A stretch of DNA of 64,000 bases from NCBI GenBank assembly GCA_963783695.1, contig CAWAOM010000001.1:496001-560000 (forward strand), in the 5' to 3' direction. Each line of letters begins with the position of its first letter. The first letter of the stretch is position 1. Positions 1 through 7,006 of the stretch are shown here, piece by piece. The translations under genes were made by a program, and so were the position numbers. The notes under the pieces are model-generated. The model did not search any database. It saw nothing but the letters and a program-made list of their open reading frames with translations, and had not been told where the DNA came from. Source of the DNA: BM003 sp963783695. GTDB lineage: Bacteria; Pseudomonadota; Gammaproteobacteria; Steroidobacterales; BM003.

Positions 1-134
1 AGATTCTCCATCAGGATCTTCAGCGAATAGGGCAGGCGTGATAAATCGGCCTCCGCGACCGCATCGAGCTTGTAAAAACCGTAGGTTTTGCCATTCACGT
101 CCAGCTTGGAACGTGCGTCGAAAGAATTCTTCAT
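1..134 (-). CDS. acnA: Aconitate hydratase, N-terminal fragment (cut by window start)
   Basis: Only the first 44 codons are inside the window; the gene continues past the left edge. The visible protein begins MKNSFDARSKLDV and contains GKTYGFYKL and LSRLPYSLKILMENL, the typical N-terminus of AcnA/IRP1-type aconitases, which interconvert citrate and isocitrate with a [4Fe-4S] cluster. The cluster cysteines lie outside the window. The ATG is preceded on the minus strand by GGGAG at a normal Shine-Dalgarno distance. It lies 69 bp downstream of mnmA in the same orientation. Assignment rests on the N-terminal pattern alone; an AcnA-like methylcitrate dehydratase (AcnD) is a less likely alternative. 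Confidence 0.85.
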   Translation of the reverse strand, partial: MKNSFDARSKLDVNGKTYGFYKLDAVAEADLSRLPYSLKILMEN

Positions 135-203
135 GAATGCTCCCGGGGGGGTAGGTTAGAGGGGATGCCAGCGAAGCCAGAGAATTATACGGAATCGGCA
201 GGT

Positions 204-1352
204 TCAGGGCGATACGGCCTGCTCCCTGAGCTTGTTATTGCTGCTGTTTTCGCTGGCCACACTACCGATTAGTTCAATGGTTGCGCCGCCGAGACAGCAA
301 TCCGCATCGTAAAACACGACAAATTGCCCCGGCGTCAGTGCCCGCTGAGGCTTGTCGAATGTCACTTCGAGGCGGCCATCGCGGCCCTGCCTGACGACGC
401 AGGCCTGGTCGCGCTGGCGATAGCGCGCCTTGGCGTGGCAGCGCAGCGGCAATTTCGGCGGCGCACCGGCGATCCAGTGCGTATCGCCCGCGCTCAGCGT
501 ACTGCTCGTCAGCAACGGATGGTCGGTCTGTTGAACTACCACCAGCACATTACGCCGGATATCTTTCGCTGCGACATACCAGGGGGACTCATCGCGGCCT
601 TTTCTGCCTCCGATTCCGAGGCCCTTGCGCTGGCCAAGGGTATAGAACATCAGACCGTTGTGGCGCCCCAGAGGTGTGCCCTCGGGAGTTTCTATGTCTC
701 CGGGCTGCACCGGGACGTAGCGATTGAGGAATTCCGTAAAGTTGCGCTCGCCAATAAAGCAGATGCCGGTGCTGTCGCGCTTGTCATGGGTTACGAAGCC
801 CTGCTCGCGCGCAATCGCGCGCACCTCGGACTTGGCCAGTTCCCCGACCGGGAACAACGACTGTGCCAGGGCGGCGGCATCGACAGCGTGCAGGAAGTAA
901 CTCTGGTCCTTATTCTGGTCACGACCCTTGAGCAAAACGGAGCCTTCGCTGCCTTTGCGGACACGGGCGTAGTGGCCCGTCGCGATGAGTTCAGCGCCGA
1001 GGCGCCGCGCGTAATTCAGAAACACGCCAAACTTGATTTCGCGGTTGCAGAGTACGTCCGGATTGGGCGTCCGCCCAGCCTGGTACTCGTGAAGGAAATA
1101 GGCGAAAACGCGCTCACGGTACTCTGGAGCGAAATTGGCGCGGTGGAGCGGGATGCCGAGACGGCCGCAAATCGCAGCGGCATCGCGATAGTCGGCGGCG
1201 GCAGTACAGTATCCGTCTTCGTCCTCTTCCCAGTTGACCATGAAAAGGCCGTGCACGTCATAGCCCTCGCGCTGCAAAAGGTACGCTGCGACCGAGGAAT
1301 CGACCCCGCCGGACATGCCGACGACGACGCGTTTGCGGGAAATTTCAGGCAT
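204..1352 (-). CDS. mnmA: tRNA-specific 2-thiouridylase MnmA
   Basis: Cytoplasmic enzyme that thiolates U34 of tRNA-Lys, -Glu and -Gln using sulfur relayed by TusE/IscS. At 382 residues it is of normal length. Visible hallmarks are the PP-loop ATP site GMSGGVDSS (residues 12-20), the catalytic cysteine in PDVLCNRE (Cys102) and the persulfide cysteine in DSTGICFIGERNF (Cys198), plus TGHYAR and LGQRKGLGIGG. The start MPEISRKR places the PP-loop at the usual distance from the N-terminus. There is no Shine-Dalgarno sequence; instead an extended -10 box ends six bases before the ATG, so the message may be leaderless. It follows nudJ by 42 bp, as in E. coli (nudJ-mnmA-hflD-purB), but no hflD is seen. 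Confidence 0.97.
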   Translation of the reverse strand: MPEISRKRVVVGMSGGVDSSVAAYLLQREGYDVHGLFMVNWEEDEDGYCTAAADYRDAAAICGRLGIPLHRANFAPEYRERVFAYFLHEYQAGRTPNPDVLCNREIKFGVFLNYARRLGAELIATGHYARVRKGSEGSVLLKGRDQNKDQSYFLHAVDAAALAQSLFPVGELAKSEVRAIAREQGFVTHDKRDSTGICFIGERNFTEFLNRYVPVQPGDIETPEGTPLGRHNGLMFYTLGQRKGLGIGGRKGRDESPWYVAAKDIRRNVLVVVQQTDHPLLTSSTLSAGDTHWIAGAPPKLPLRCHAKARYRQRDQACVVRQGRDGRLEVTFDKPQRALTPGQFVVFYDADCCLGGATIELIGSVASENSSNNKLREQAVSP

Positions 1353-1358
1353 CGCGCC

Positions 1359-1367
1359 ATTATAGCA
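1359..1367 (-). promoter_or_regulatory. Extended -10 promoter of mnmA (possibly leaderless)
   Basis: The minus strand reads TGCTATAAT, a perfect extended -10 element (TGnTATAAT). Only GGCGCG separates it from the mnmA ATG, so transcription would begin at or next to the start codon. No good -35 is visible, as is usual for extended -10 promoters. Confidence 0.5.
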
Positions 1368-1394
1368 GTGGCGCGGTAGCAGACTGCCGGGCGT

Positions 1395-1883
1395 CTAAGA
1401 GACCCGGAGGCGGGCCGTGCCGGGCGGCTCGTCTACCAGATCAAGGCTGTCAAGAACGGCGAGCGGGATTCGCTGTCCGGCAAGAAAATCGTCCACGCCG
1501 CGCACGACCATCGGGCTGCGGAGCTGCGACTCGCGGTTGACTAACTGATCGCGCGTCAGCCACATGGCACGCTCGATCCCGTCATCGAGGACGAGGCCGG
1601 CGTCATGATCGGAGACGCTGCCCGCGAACGAAAACCGCAGGAAAGTCGAACCGTTTCGCGGTTGCCGCCAGAGGTAGATGCCGACCAGCGCTTGCGGCTC
1701 AAAATGCCAGGCGGTTTCTTCCCGCGTTTCGCGAATAACGGCGTCGACCAGGCTCTCGCCGGGTTCGAGATGCCCGGCAGGCTGATTGATTACCAGATCG
1801 CCGGCGACTCGTTCCTCCACGAACAGAAACTGACCATGGCGTTGCGCAACGGCGGCGACGGTGACGTGAGGTTTCCAGACCAT
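1395..1883 (-). CDS. nudJ: NUDIX hydrolase, NudJ-like phosphatase
   Basis: A 162-residue NUDIX protein. The box runs from GHLEPGES through AVIRETREETA (about residues 37-60); the terminal Gly of the consensus GX5EX7REUXEEXGU is Ala here. The opening MVWKPHVTVAAV and NQPAGHLEPGE closely follow E. coli NudJ, which hydrolyses nucleoside tri- and diphosphates and the thiamine precursor HMP-PP. Position directly upstream of mnmA repeats the E. coli order and supports the name. No Shine-Dalgarno sequence is evident; a TATACT hexamer ends six bases before the ATG, the same arrangement as at mnmA. Confidence 0.88.
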   Translation of the reverse strand: MVWKPHVTVAAVAQRHGQFLFVEERVAGDLVINQPAGHLEPGESLVDAVIRETREETAWHFEPQALVGIYLWRQPRNGSTFLRFSFAGSVSDHDAGLVLDDGIERAMWLTRDQLVNRESQLRSPMVVRGVDDFLAGQRIPLAVLDSLDLVDEPPGTARLRVS

Positions 1884-1889
1884 GGCGGC

Positions 1890-1895
1890 AGTATA
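1890..1895 (-). promoter_or_regulatory. Candidate -10 box of nudJ
   Basis: The minus strand reads TATACT followed by GCCGCC and the nudJ ATG. The six-base gap implies a leaderless or near-leaderless transcript. The -35 region is weak. Confidence 0.35.
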
Positions 1896-2032
1896 GCCGG
1901 GTCTTTAATGGCAATGGTGCGGCGCCCTGAGACGCGCATCACAGTTTGCGAAAGAGGTGGCGGATACATTATGTCATCCAAGTAAATCCAAGGCCGCGTC
2001 CGCGTTTTTCGCTGCCAGGTCCGGAACAGTCA

Positions 2033-3334
2033 ATGCGTCGCTTTAGCGCTACAATTCTGCTTGCTTTTTTCGCGCTGGGTGCAAGTGCGGACCCGCGGAC
2101 ATTTGCTGACGCCCGGAGCATGATCGACGATGGCGATGCGGCCCAGGCGGTGGATTTGTTGTCTCCTCTGTCGGCGACCTATGGTGGCGATCCCGAGTTC
2201 GACTATCTGCTCGGCCTCGCGCTGCTGGAAAGCGGTCAGCCGGATGCTGCGATTGCGCCGTTGCAACGCGTGATTAATGCCGATCCGATGTTTGCTGGCG
2301 CGCGCATGGACCTCGCCCGGTCCTGCTATTTCTCCGGCCGCTACGATCAGGCACGCGAACATTTTGATATTTTGCTTGGACAGTCTCCGCCTGAGGTCGC
2401 GCGGCGTGCGATCGCCGAGTACCAGGCAGCGATGGATGACAGGGAATCCACAGCCAAATGGACCCGCGAGGGGATGTTGCGGCCGGTGATCGGCTATGAC
2501 AGCAACGCCAATGCCGCGACCGCCGCCAATGATTTTCTCGACTTCACGCTGGACCAGCAGAGCCAGGAGACCGGCAGTGCATTTGCCGAGCTGAACGGGG
2601 GTTTCGCGGCGAGTCGATACGTTCGCCGGGGAATGCGTGCCGGGATCAGATCCGACTTCCAGGCGCGGCATTATCCCGATGCTTCCTTCGTTGATTTTAT
2701 TGGTGGCAACGTACGGGTTGGGGTGGGCTGGCTCAGCGAAGGACATAGTCGCGGCATCGGCTTGCGTGCCTATCGCTTGCACGTGGACAACGATTTCAAC
2801 AATCACGGGCTGTCGCTCGAAGGTACCTGGGATCAGGCCGTTGGCGAACGCTCCCGGCTGGGCTTTTTCGTTCGCGCCGGCCTGCTGCGCTACGAAGATG
2901 ATCTTGATACCAAGGACGTCGACCAGGTCCTGGCCGGGGTCTCCGCCAGTCGCCGGTTCGGCGCGAGCCGGGACAAGCTGATTACCCTGTCTGCGCTGAT
3001 TGGCAGCGACGACGCAACTCGCTCTGATTCCCGCTACGGCCGGACACTTTATGGGGCGCGCGTCAGCGGGAGGTGGCGCATACACCAGCGGATTCTGGCG
3101 CGGGCGAGTCTCGGCTTCCAGCGCTCCGATTATGACAAGCCATTTTTCGAGCTCGAATACGATGACGACCGCTCCGACGACATGCTCGATGCGGAAGCGG
3201 GCCTCGCGTGGACCATCGGCGAAGACTGGCAGCTCGACTCCGGTCTGCGCTATTCGGACAACGATTCCAACGTCGATCTATACCGCTATGACCGATGGTT
3301 GTCTTTTGTCGGCCTGAGCAGGCGCTGGCGATAG
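2033..3334 (+). CDS. TPR-containing outer-membrane beta-barrel protein, Slam-like (DUF560 type)
   Basis: A 433-residue exported protein. A signal peptide (MRRFSATILLAFFALGASA) is followed by two to three TPR-like repeats (about residues 25-135, for example FDYLLGLALLESGQPDAAI and DLARSCYFSGRYDQAREHF). The remainder is rich in alternating polar and aromatic strands and ends in SFVGLSRRWR, as outer-membrane barrels do. The junction motif GYDSNAN is typical of TPR/DUF560 proteins, the surface lipoprotein assembly modifiers that export surface proteins with C-terminal barrels (type XI secretion). The ATG at 2033 is preferred over an upstream in-frame start because the signal peptide starts there. 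The next gene encodes a secreted protein with a barrel-like C-terminus, the expected substrate. Slam function is inferred from architecture and context, not proven. Confidence 0.72.
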   Translation: MRRFSATILLAFFALGASADPRTFADARSMIDDGDAAQAVDLLSPLSATYGGDPEFDYLLGLALLESGQPDAAIAPLQRVINADPMFAGARMDLARSCYFSGRYDQAREHFDILLGQSPPEVARRAIAEYQAAMDDRESTAKWTREGMLRPVIGYDSNANAATAANDFLDFTLDQQSQETGSAFAELNGGFAASRYVRRGMRAGIRSDFQARHYPDASFVDFIGGNVRVGVGWLSEGHSRGIGLRAYRLHVDNDFNNHGLSLEGTWDQAVGERSRLGFFVRAGLLRYEDDLDTKDVDQVLAGVSASRRFGASRDKLITLSALIGSDDATRSDSRYGRTLYGARVSGRWRIHQRILARASLGFQRSDYDKPFFELEYDDDRSDDMLDAEAGLAWTIGEDWQLDSGLRYSDNDSNVDLYRYDRWLSFVGLSRRWR

Positions 3335-3354
3335 CGTCGCGGCATACCAGGGAG

Positions 3355-3370
3355 TGTGACGCACGTCACG
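3355..3370. promoter_or_regulatory. CRP-like operator
   Basis: The sequence TGTGA-CGCACG-TCACG matches the CRP/Vfr consensus TGTGA-N6-TCACA at nine of ten positions and contains the perfect inverted repeat GTGACG-CA-CGTCAC. It lies about 50-85 bp upstream of the likely starts of the FecR-domain gene, a normal distance for activation, which also argues against translation starting at 3356. Confidence 0.5.
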
Positions 3371-3418
3371 AATCACCTTGTCGTTTCTGCCTTATTCTTG
3401 TTCTCGGCGAAAAAAGAC

Positions 3419-5002
3419 ATGGTCTCCCAGGGGGACAAAGTGATTCACTCCGTTGCTAATCTGGCGCGACTGCTGTTGCTTGCCACGATGCTTGCAGCAC
3501 CCGTATCGGCGAACGCCGATGCAGGCGTTGTCAGTTTCGTCGCAGGGAATGCCTATCGCATCGAAAGTGACGGCAGCCGCAGTCTGGTCAGCAAGGGTAT
3601 GCCGATTGCGCCGGGTGATCGAATTGCAACCGGGGTCAACGGGCGTGTCGAGTTACTGATGAGCGACGGTGGCCTGATCGCGTTGCGTCCGGACAGCGAG
3701 TTTATCGTCGAGTCGTTCAGTTATTCCGCGCCGCAGGCTGCAACGCCGCGAAGCTCAGCCGCGCCTGCTGGCGACAAGAGTTTCTTTTCGCTGATCAAAG
3801 GTGGATTGCGCTCGGTAACCGGTGCGGTCGGGGAATCCAACAAAGAGGCCTACCGGATGAATACGCCGGTGGCAACGATAGGCATTCGCGGCACCGATTA
3901 CATCGCGCTTTACTGCTCCGCCATTTGTGGCAGCAATAATCAGCTTGCGAGTGGCCTTCATGTCATCGTCTTGAGCGGTGCGATAGAGATGGCCAATGAC
4001 GCTGGCAAGCATCTCTTGGGCCCGGGTGAAACCGGGTTTGTCGAAGACAGCGGGTCGGCGCCGGAGGCGGGTGTCCGTCCATCCGTTTTGTTAACCGAAT
4101 TCAGCGAGCTGTTGCCACCCGCTGAATATCGCGACCTGGTATCGGAGCCGGAGATCGGCAGCCTGCCCGTGCCGGTAACTGCCGTGCCCGAAGAGAATGC
4201 GGAGGACGCGGAAAGCGGGCGCACCATGGTTGCATTTGTAGCGACCCGGGAGGAGGACGATCGCGTGCCGATGGTTGTGGCGGGTCCCGGTGCAGGGTCG
4301 GCGAACGCGGCAGGCGGCGAAGCAGCAGACACGCTGACACAGGTTTTGCGCGGCGCCACGACTATCGCACCGAAGGATGCGCCTGCGGCTGCCGAGGACG
4401 GCGGCGATAACCTGCATGATGCGGTTGAGCTCGGCGATGCCGTCATTGGTCCCAACGGTACAGTGATTGATTTGACGAGCGGCAGCGCCGAGCTTCCCGA
4501 CATGCTGATTGCCGATGGCGGGAGCGACGCAGACGGCGGTAGCGGCCCCGCTCAAGGTTCCGGTGATGATTCCGGTGAAGGTTCCGGTGAAGGTTCCGGT
4601 GAAGGTTCCGGTGAAGGTTCCGGTGAAGGTTCCGGTGAAGGTTCCGGTGAAGGTTCCGGTGAAGGTTCCGGTGAAGGTTCCGGTGAAGGTTCCGGTGAAG
4701 GTTCCGGTGAAGGTTCCGGTGAAGGTTCCGGTGAAGGTTCCGGTGAAGGTTCCGGTGAAGGTTCCGGTGATGGTTCCGGTGATGGTTCCGGTGATGGTTC
4801 CGGTGATGGTTCCGGTGATGGTTCCGGTGATGGTTCCGGTGATGGTTCCGGTGATGGTTCCGGTGATGGTTCCGGTGATGGTTCCGGTGATGGTTCCGGT
4901 GATGGTTCCGGTGATGGTTCCGGTGATGGGTCCGGTGATGGTTCCGGTGATGGGTCCGGTGATGGGTCCGGTGATGGGTCCGGTGATGACGGGTTCCGGT
5001 GA
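3419..5002 (+). CDS. FecR-domain secreted protein, N-terminal part (frameshifted into the following ORF)
   Basis: A signal peptide (LARLLLLATMLAAPVSANA) precedes a FecR domain: VVSFVAGNAYRIESDG, SKGMPIAPGDRIATG, VELLMSDGGLIALRPDSEF, then AYRMNTPVATIGIRGTDY. An Ala/Glu-rich region follows, then a tetrapeptide repeat tract of about 16 SGEG and 18 SGDG units. The frame ends at a TGA (5000-5002) just after the tract. Removing one G from the GGG run at 4991-4993 would join it to the downstream frame, which continues with more acidic repeats and a folded domain, so the intact gene was probably 3419-6029 (about 870 residues). GTG at 3440, with AGGGGGA upstream, is an alternative start. It follows the Slam-like barrel gene by about 85-105 bp and probably encodes its substrate. 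Confidence 0.75.
   Translation: MVSQGDKVIHSVANLARLLLLATMLAAPVSANADAGVVSFVAGNAYRIESDGSRSLVSKGMPIAPGDRIATGVNGRVELLMSDGGLIALRPDSEFIVESFSYSAPQAATPRSSAAPAGDKSFFSLIKGGLRSVTGAVGESNKEAYRMNTPVATIGIRGTDYIALYCSAICGSNNQLASGLHVIVLSGAIEMANDAGKHLLGPGETGFVEDSGSAPEAGVRPSVLLTEFSELLPPAEYRDLVSEPEIGSLPVPVTAVPEENAEDAESGRTMVAFVATREEDDRVPMVVAGPGAGSANAAGGEAADTLTQVLRGATTIAPKDAPAAAEDGGDNLHDAVELGDAVIGPNGTVIDLTSGSAELPDMLIADGGSDADGGSGPAQGSGDDSGEGSGEGSGEGSGEGSGEGSGEGSGEGSGEGSGEGSGEGSGEGSGEGSGEGSGEGSGEGSGEGSGDGSGDGSGDGSGDGSGDGSGDGSGDGSGDGSGDGSGDGSGDGSGDGSGDGSGDGSGDGSGDGSGDGSGDGSGDDGFR
4571..4990 (+). repeat. 12-bp tandem repeats (SGEG and SGDG units)
   Basis: About 16 near-perfect copies of TCCGGTGAAGGT (4571-4762) are followed by about 18 copies of TCCGGTGATGGT or its GGG variant (4763-4978). 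Each unit encodes a four-residue Gly/Ser/acidic block. Unit gain or loss keeps the frame. The unit contains TGA in one forward frame, so only two of the forward frames stay open. Confidence 0.97.
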
Positions 5003-6029
5003 TGGGTCAGACGACGGGTCAGACGACGGGTCAGACGACGGGTCAGACGACGGGTCAGACGACGGGTCAGACGACGGGTCAGACGACGGGTCAGACGACG
5101 GGTCAGACGACGGGTCAGACGACGGGTCAGACGACGGGTCAGACGACGGGTCAGACGACGGTTTCGGTGGCGACGATGGCGGTGACATCGGTCCCGGAGA
5201 CGATGGCCCCGACGACGATGACGCGGGTAACGGCAACGATAATCTGACGGTGATTGCGCTTGCTTATTCGGGTGGCGGCTACTTCGAGCGCGAAAACCGC
5301 AATGGCAACGACGCGGCAATGATCGGCAATATCCCGCTTTCCCTCGTCTTCGACGATGCCAGGGTAGTGGCGGACGGCGACGGCGGGCTTACGCAGATCC
5401 GCATTCGCGAATCCCGATACGACGGCGCCGGGTCGGTTTACCTTGTCCGTCAGAATGCGCGCAACGTCGACACCGGCCGCGATGACGCGACCGGGATTCG
5501 CTGGGGGCGTTGGGCGGATGGCAATATCGGCGTCAGATCGCATGGTGGCAGAGGCAGCCACTTGCAGTTGGGTGACGGCGGGTTGCACTGGATACTGGCA
5601 GACGGACCGCGACCGCAATTACCGTCGTCGGGAACCCGTGAATTTGCGCTGGTCGGGGGCACCGCGCCGACCGACAATCACGGTAATGCCGGGGTTCTGG
5701 GTGGTGCATCGCTGACCGCCGACTTCACGTCGCAAACGGTCGACGCCGCTATTGAGCTCAACATACCCGCAACGGGAACCGAGTGGGCGGCCGAGGCGGC
5801 CGGGCTGGATATTAACGTTCCGGCAGCCACTTTTTCTGGTGAGTTCGATACCGTTACGATCACCGGCAGCGACGGCCTGAATCACGATGGAGTCGGCAAT
5901 CTCGATGGGTTTTTCAGTGGCGGCGAGGATGGCGGGCTGGGTGGCGCAGCGTTCGGTTTCTCGCTGAGCGATGGCGATGACACGAGCGTATCGGGTACCG
6001 CTGCATTCGAGGTTCAGCCCGATCCCTGA
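4992..6029 (+). CDS. FecR-domain secreted protein, C-terminal part with barrel-like domain
   Basis: This frame continues the preceding gene after a one-base shift. It starts with about 13 GSDD units and an Asp-rich linker, then a folded region (LTVIALAYSGGGYFERENRNG, FDDARVVADGDGGLTQIRIR). The last 130 residues have short Gly-bounded strands: FALVGGTAPTDN, GASLTADFTSQTVDAAIEL, FSGEFDTVTITG, then GLGGAAFGFSLSDGDDTSVSG. This resembles the C-terminal eight-stranded barrel of TbpB- and HphA-type Slam substrates. No start codon of its own is convincing here; an open frame reaches back to 4509 but would translate the repeats as PVKVPVKV, which is probably meaningless. No lipobox is present, so if it is surface-exposed it would be soluble or held by other means. 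Confidence 0.65.
   Translation, partial: GSGDGSDDGSDDGSDDGSDDGSDDGSDDGSDDGSDDGSDDGSDDGSDDGSDDGSDDGFGGDDGGDIGPGDDGPDDDDAGNGNDNLTVIALAYSGGGYFERENRNGNDAAMIGNIPLSLVFDDARVVADGDGGLTQIRIRESRYDGAGSVYLVRQNARNVDTGRDDATGIRWGRWADGNIGVRSHGGRGSHLQLGDGGLHWILADGPRPQLPSSGTREFALVGGTAPTDNHGNAGVLGGASLTADFTSQTVDAAIELNIPATGTEWAAEAAGLDINVPAATFSGEFDTVTITGSDGLNHDGVGNLDGFFSGGEDGGLGGAAFGFSLSDGDDTSVSGTAAFEVQPDP
5003..5160 (+). repeat. 12-bp tandem repeats (GSDD units)
   Basis: About 13 nearly identical copies of GGGTCAGACGAC, encoding Gly-Ser-Asp-Asp in the frame of the C-terminal fragment. The unit sequence differs from the two upstream 12-bp families but yields the same kind of acidic linker. Confidence 0.95.
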
Positions 6030-6032
6030 TTC

Positions 6033-6060
6033 ACCGCGGGGCAGCGCTGTTTCCGCGGGT
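6033..6060. terminator. Hairpin between convergent genes
   Basis: CCGCGG (6034-6039) pairs with CCGCGG (6053-6058), and the inner CAGCGCTG is self-complementary. It fills the 30-bp gap between two convergent genes. There is no T-run, so it is a weak candidate for a bidirectional terminator. Confidence 0.3.
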
Positions 6061-6566
6061 CAAAGATGCAGCCGCCGGAATTCCGGTTCTGCATAACTCG
6101 CGTGCCAGATATGATCGAATTCCTCGAGATATTTGCGCGCAACGGCGCGGTTTGAACTGTCGCATATGCCGTGCATCCGGCGGGCGTCGGCACGATAGAC
6201 TACGCCTTTGTCATCGGCAACCAGGTACGCTTCGCCGTGTTGGTCGCGATAGTCCTTGTGGACATTGCGAAACTCGACATAGCTGCTGAGCCTTCGACCG
6301 AGTCCCACCAGTCGGTTGCCATCACGGATGGCGCGATAAGGATCCGCCAGCAGCACCCGAACCCGGGCGAAACTTCGAGCCAGTATCAGCCGCTTGATGA
6401 TCTCGATGAACTGGTCGTCGTCGTAGGCGAACGGTTCGAGGTCCTGGGTGAAAATGGCAACGGACCGTTGCGCGCTGGCGGTGATTTCCAGAATGGCGTC
6501 GCGGATCTCGGCAGTACTGGTCAGGACTTTTCTGGTCTCGGACCGAGTTTCTTCCTGGTTGCTCAT
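6060..6566 (-). CDS. Conserved hypothetical protein (DUF7931-like)
   Basis: A 168-residue soluble protein with no signal peptide. It contains ITASAQRSVAIFTQDLEPFAYDDDQF, FARVRVLLADPYRAIRDG and HGEAYLVADDKGVVYR, a layout reminiscent of one half of a phospholipase-D-like fold but without a recognisable HKD motif. Proteins of this kind are commonly encoded next to a GNAT acetyltransferase in pseudomonads and relatives. Here it overlaps the GNAT gene by 4 bp (ATGA) and ends the purB-roxA-GNAT operon. Function is unknown; the family name is from memory. Confidence 0.75.
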   Translation of the reverse strand: MSNQEETRSETRKVLTSTAEIRDAILEITASAQRSVAIFTQDLEPFAYDDDQFIEIIKRLILARSFARVRVLLADPYRAIRDGNRLVGLGRRLSSYVEFRNVHKDYRDQHGEAYLVADDKGVVYRADARRMHGICDSSNRAVARKYLEEFDHIWHASYAEPEFRRLHL

Positions 6567-7006
6567 GGTTTCAGTCGTAGCCTCATGCGTACATGCGGAA
6601 TGTTGGCTTCGAGAAATTGCTCTCCCTCTGCCCCGAACCCGTGTCGCGTGTAAAAAGGTACTGCATGGGTCTGCGCATTTAGGTAGACCTCTTGTAATTG
6701 GCGGTCTTTCGCCGCTTCGATCAGGGATTGCATGATCAGCGAGCCGACACCTGTCCCGCGATAGGCTTTGAGCACGGCCATTCGCCCGATCTTACCCGTT
6801 ATGTCTAATCGGCCAGTGCCAACTGCGTCACATTTTTGAGTCTCGGCAAGCACGTGCAAGCAGCTTTGGTCGGCTTCGTCCCATTCTTCGCCGGGATCGA
6901 CGCTCTGCTCAACCACGAAAACAGTGTCACGAACATGACGGATGGCGCCGAGGTCGCGCTGCCAGTCTGCCACCCGAATACTGACTTGATAAGTTTTGCT
7001 GCTCAT
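6563..7006 (-). CDS. GNAT family N-acetyltransferase
   Basis: A 147-residue single-domain acetyltransferase. The acetyl-CoA binding motif A is visible as IGRMAVLKAYRGTGVGSLIM (Q/RxxGxG/A form RGTGVG), and the C-terminal strand-helix contains EVYLNAQTHAVPFYTRHGF, typical of the ElaA/YjcF-like branch. The acceptor substrate cannot be told from sequence. It overlaps roxA upstream and the DUF7931-like gene downstream by 4 bp each, so translation is probably coupled. Confidence 0.9.
   Translation of the reverse strand: MSSKTYQVSIRVADWQRDLGAIRHVRDTVFVVEQSVDPGEEWDEADQSCLHVLAETQKCDAVGTGRLDITGKIGRMAVLKAYRGTGVGSLIMQSLIEAAKDRQLQEVYLNAQTHAVPFYTRHGFGAEGEQFLEANIPHVRMRLRLKP

Noticed and set aside
324..1379. 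Long plus-strand open frame opposite mnmA
   Set aside because: Antisense shadow of a clearly conserved gene; no homology-like motifs and typical of GC-rich codon bias.
4571..5160. Tandem repeats as a CRISPR array
   Set aside because: Units are contiguous 12-mers without spacers and are in frame within a coding sequence; no cas genes nearby.
4091..5319. Long minus-strand frames full of EPSP and GTFTG repeats
   Set aside because: Produced by reading the 12-bp repeats on the other strand; the plus strand has a signal peptide and domains.
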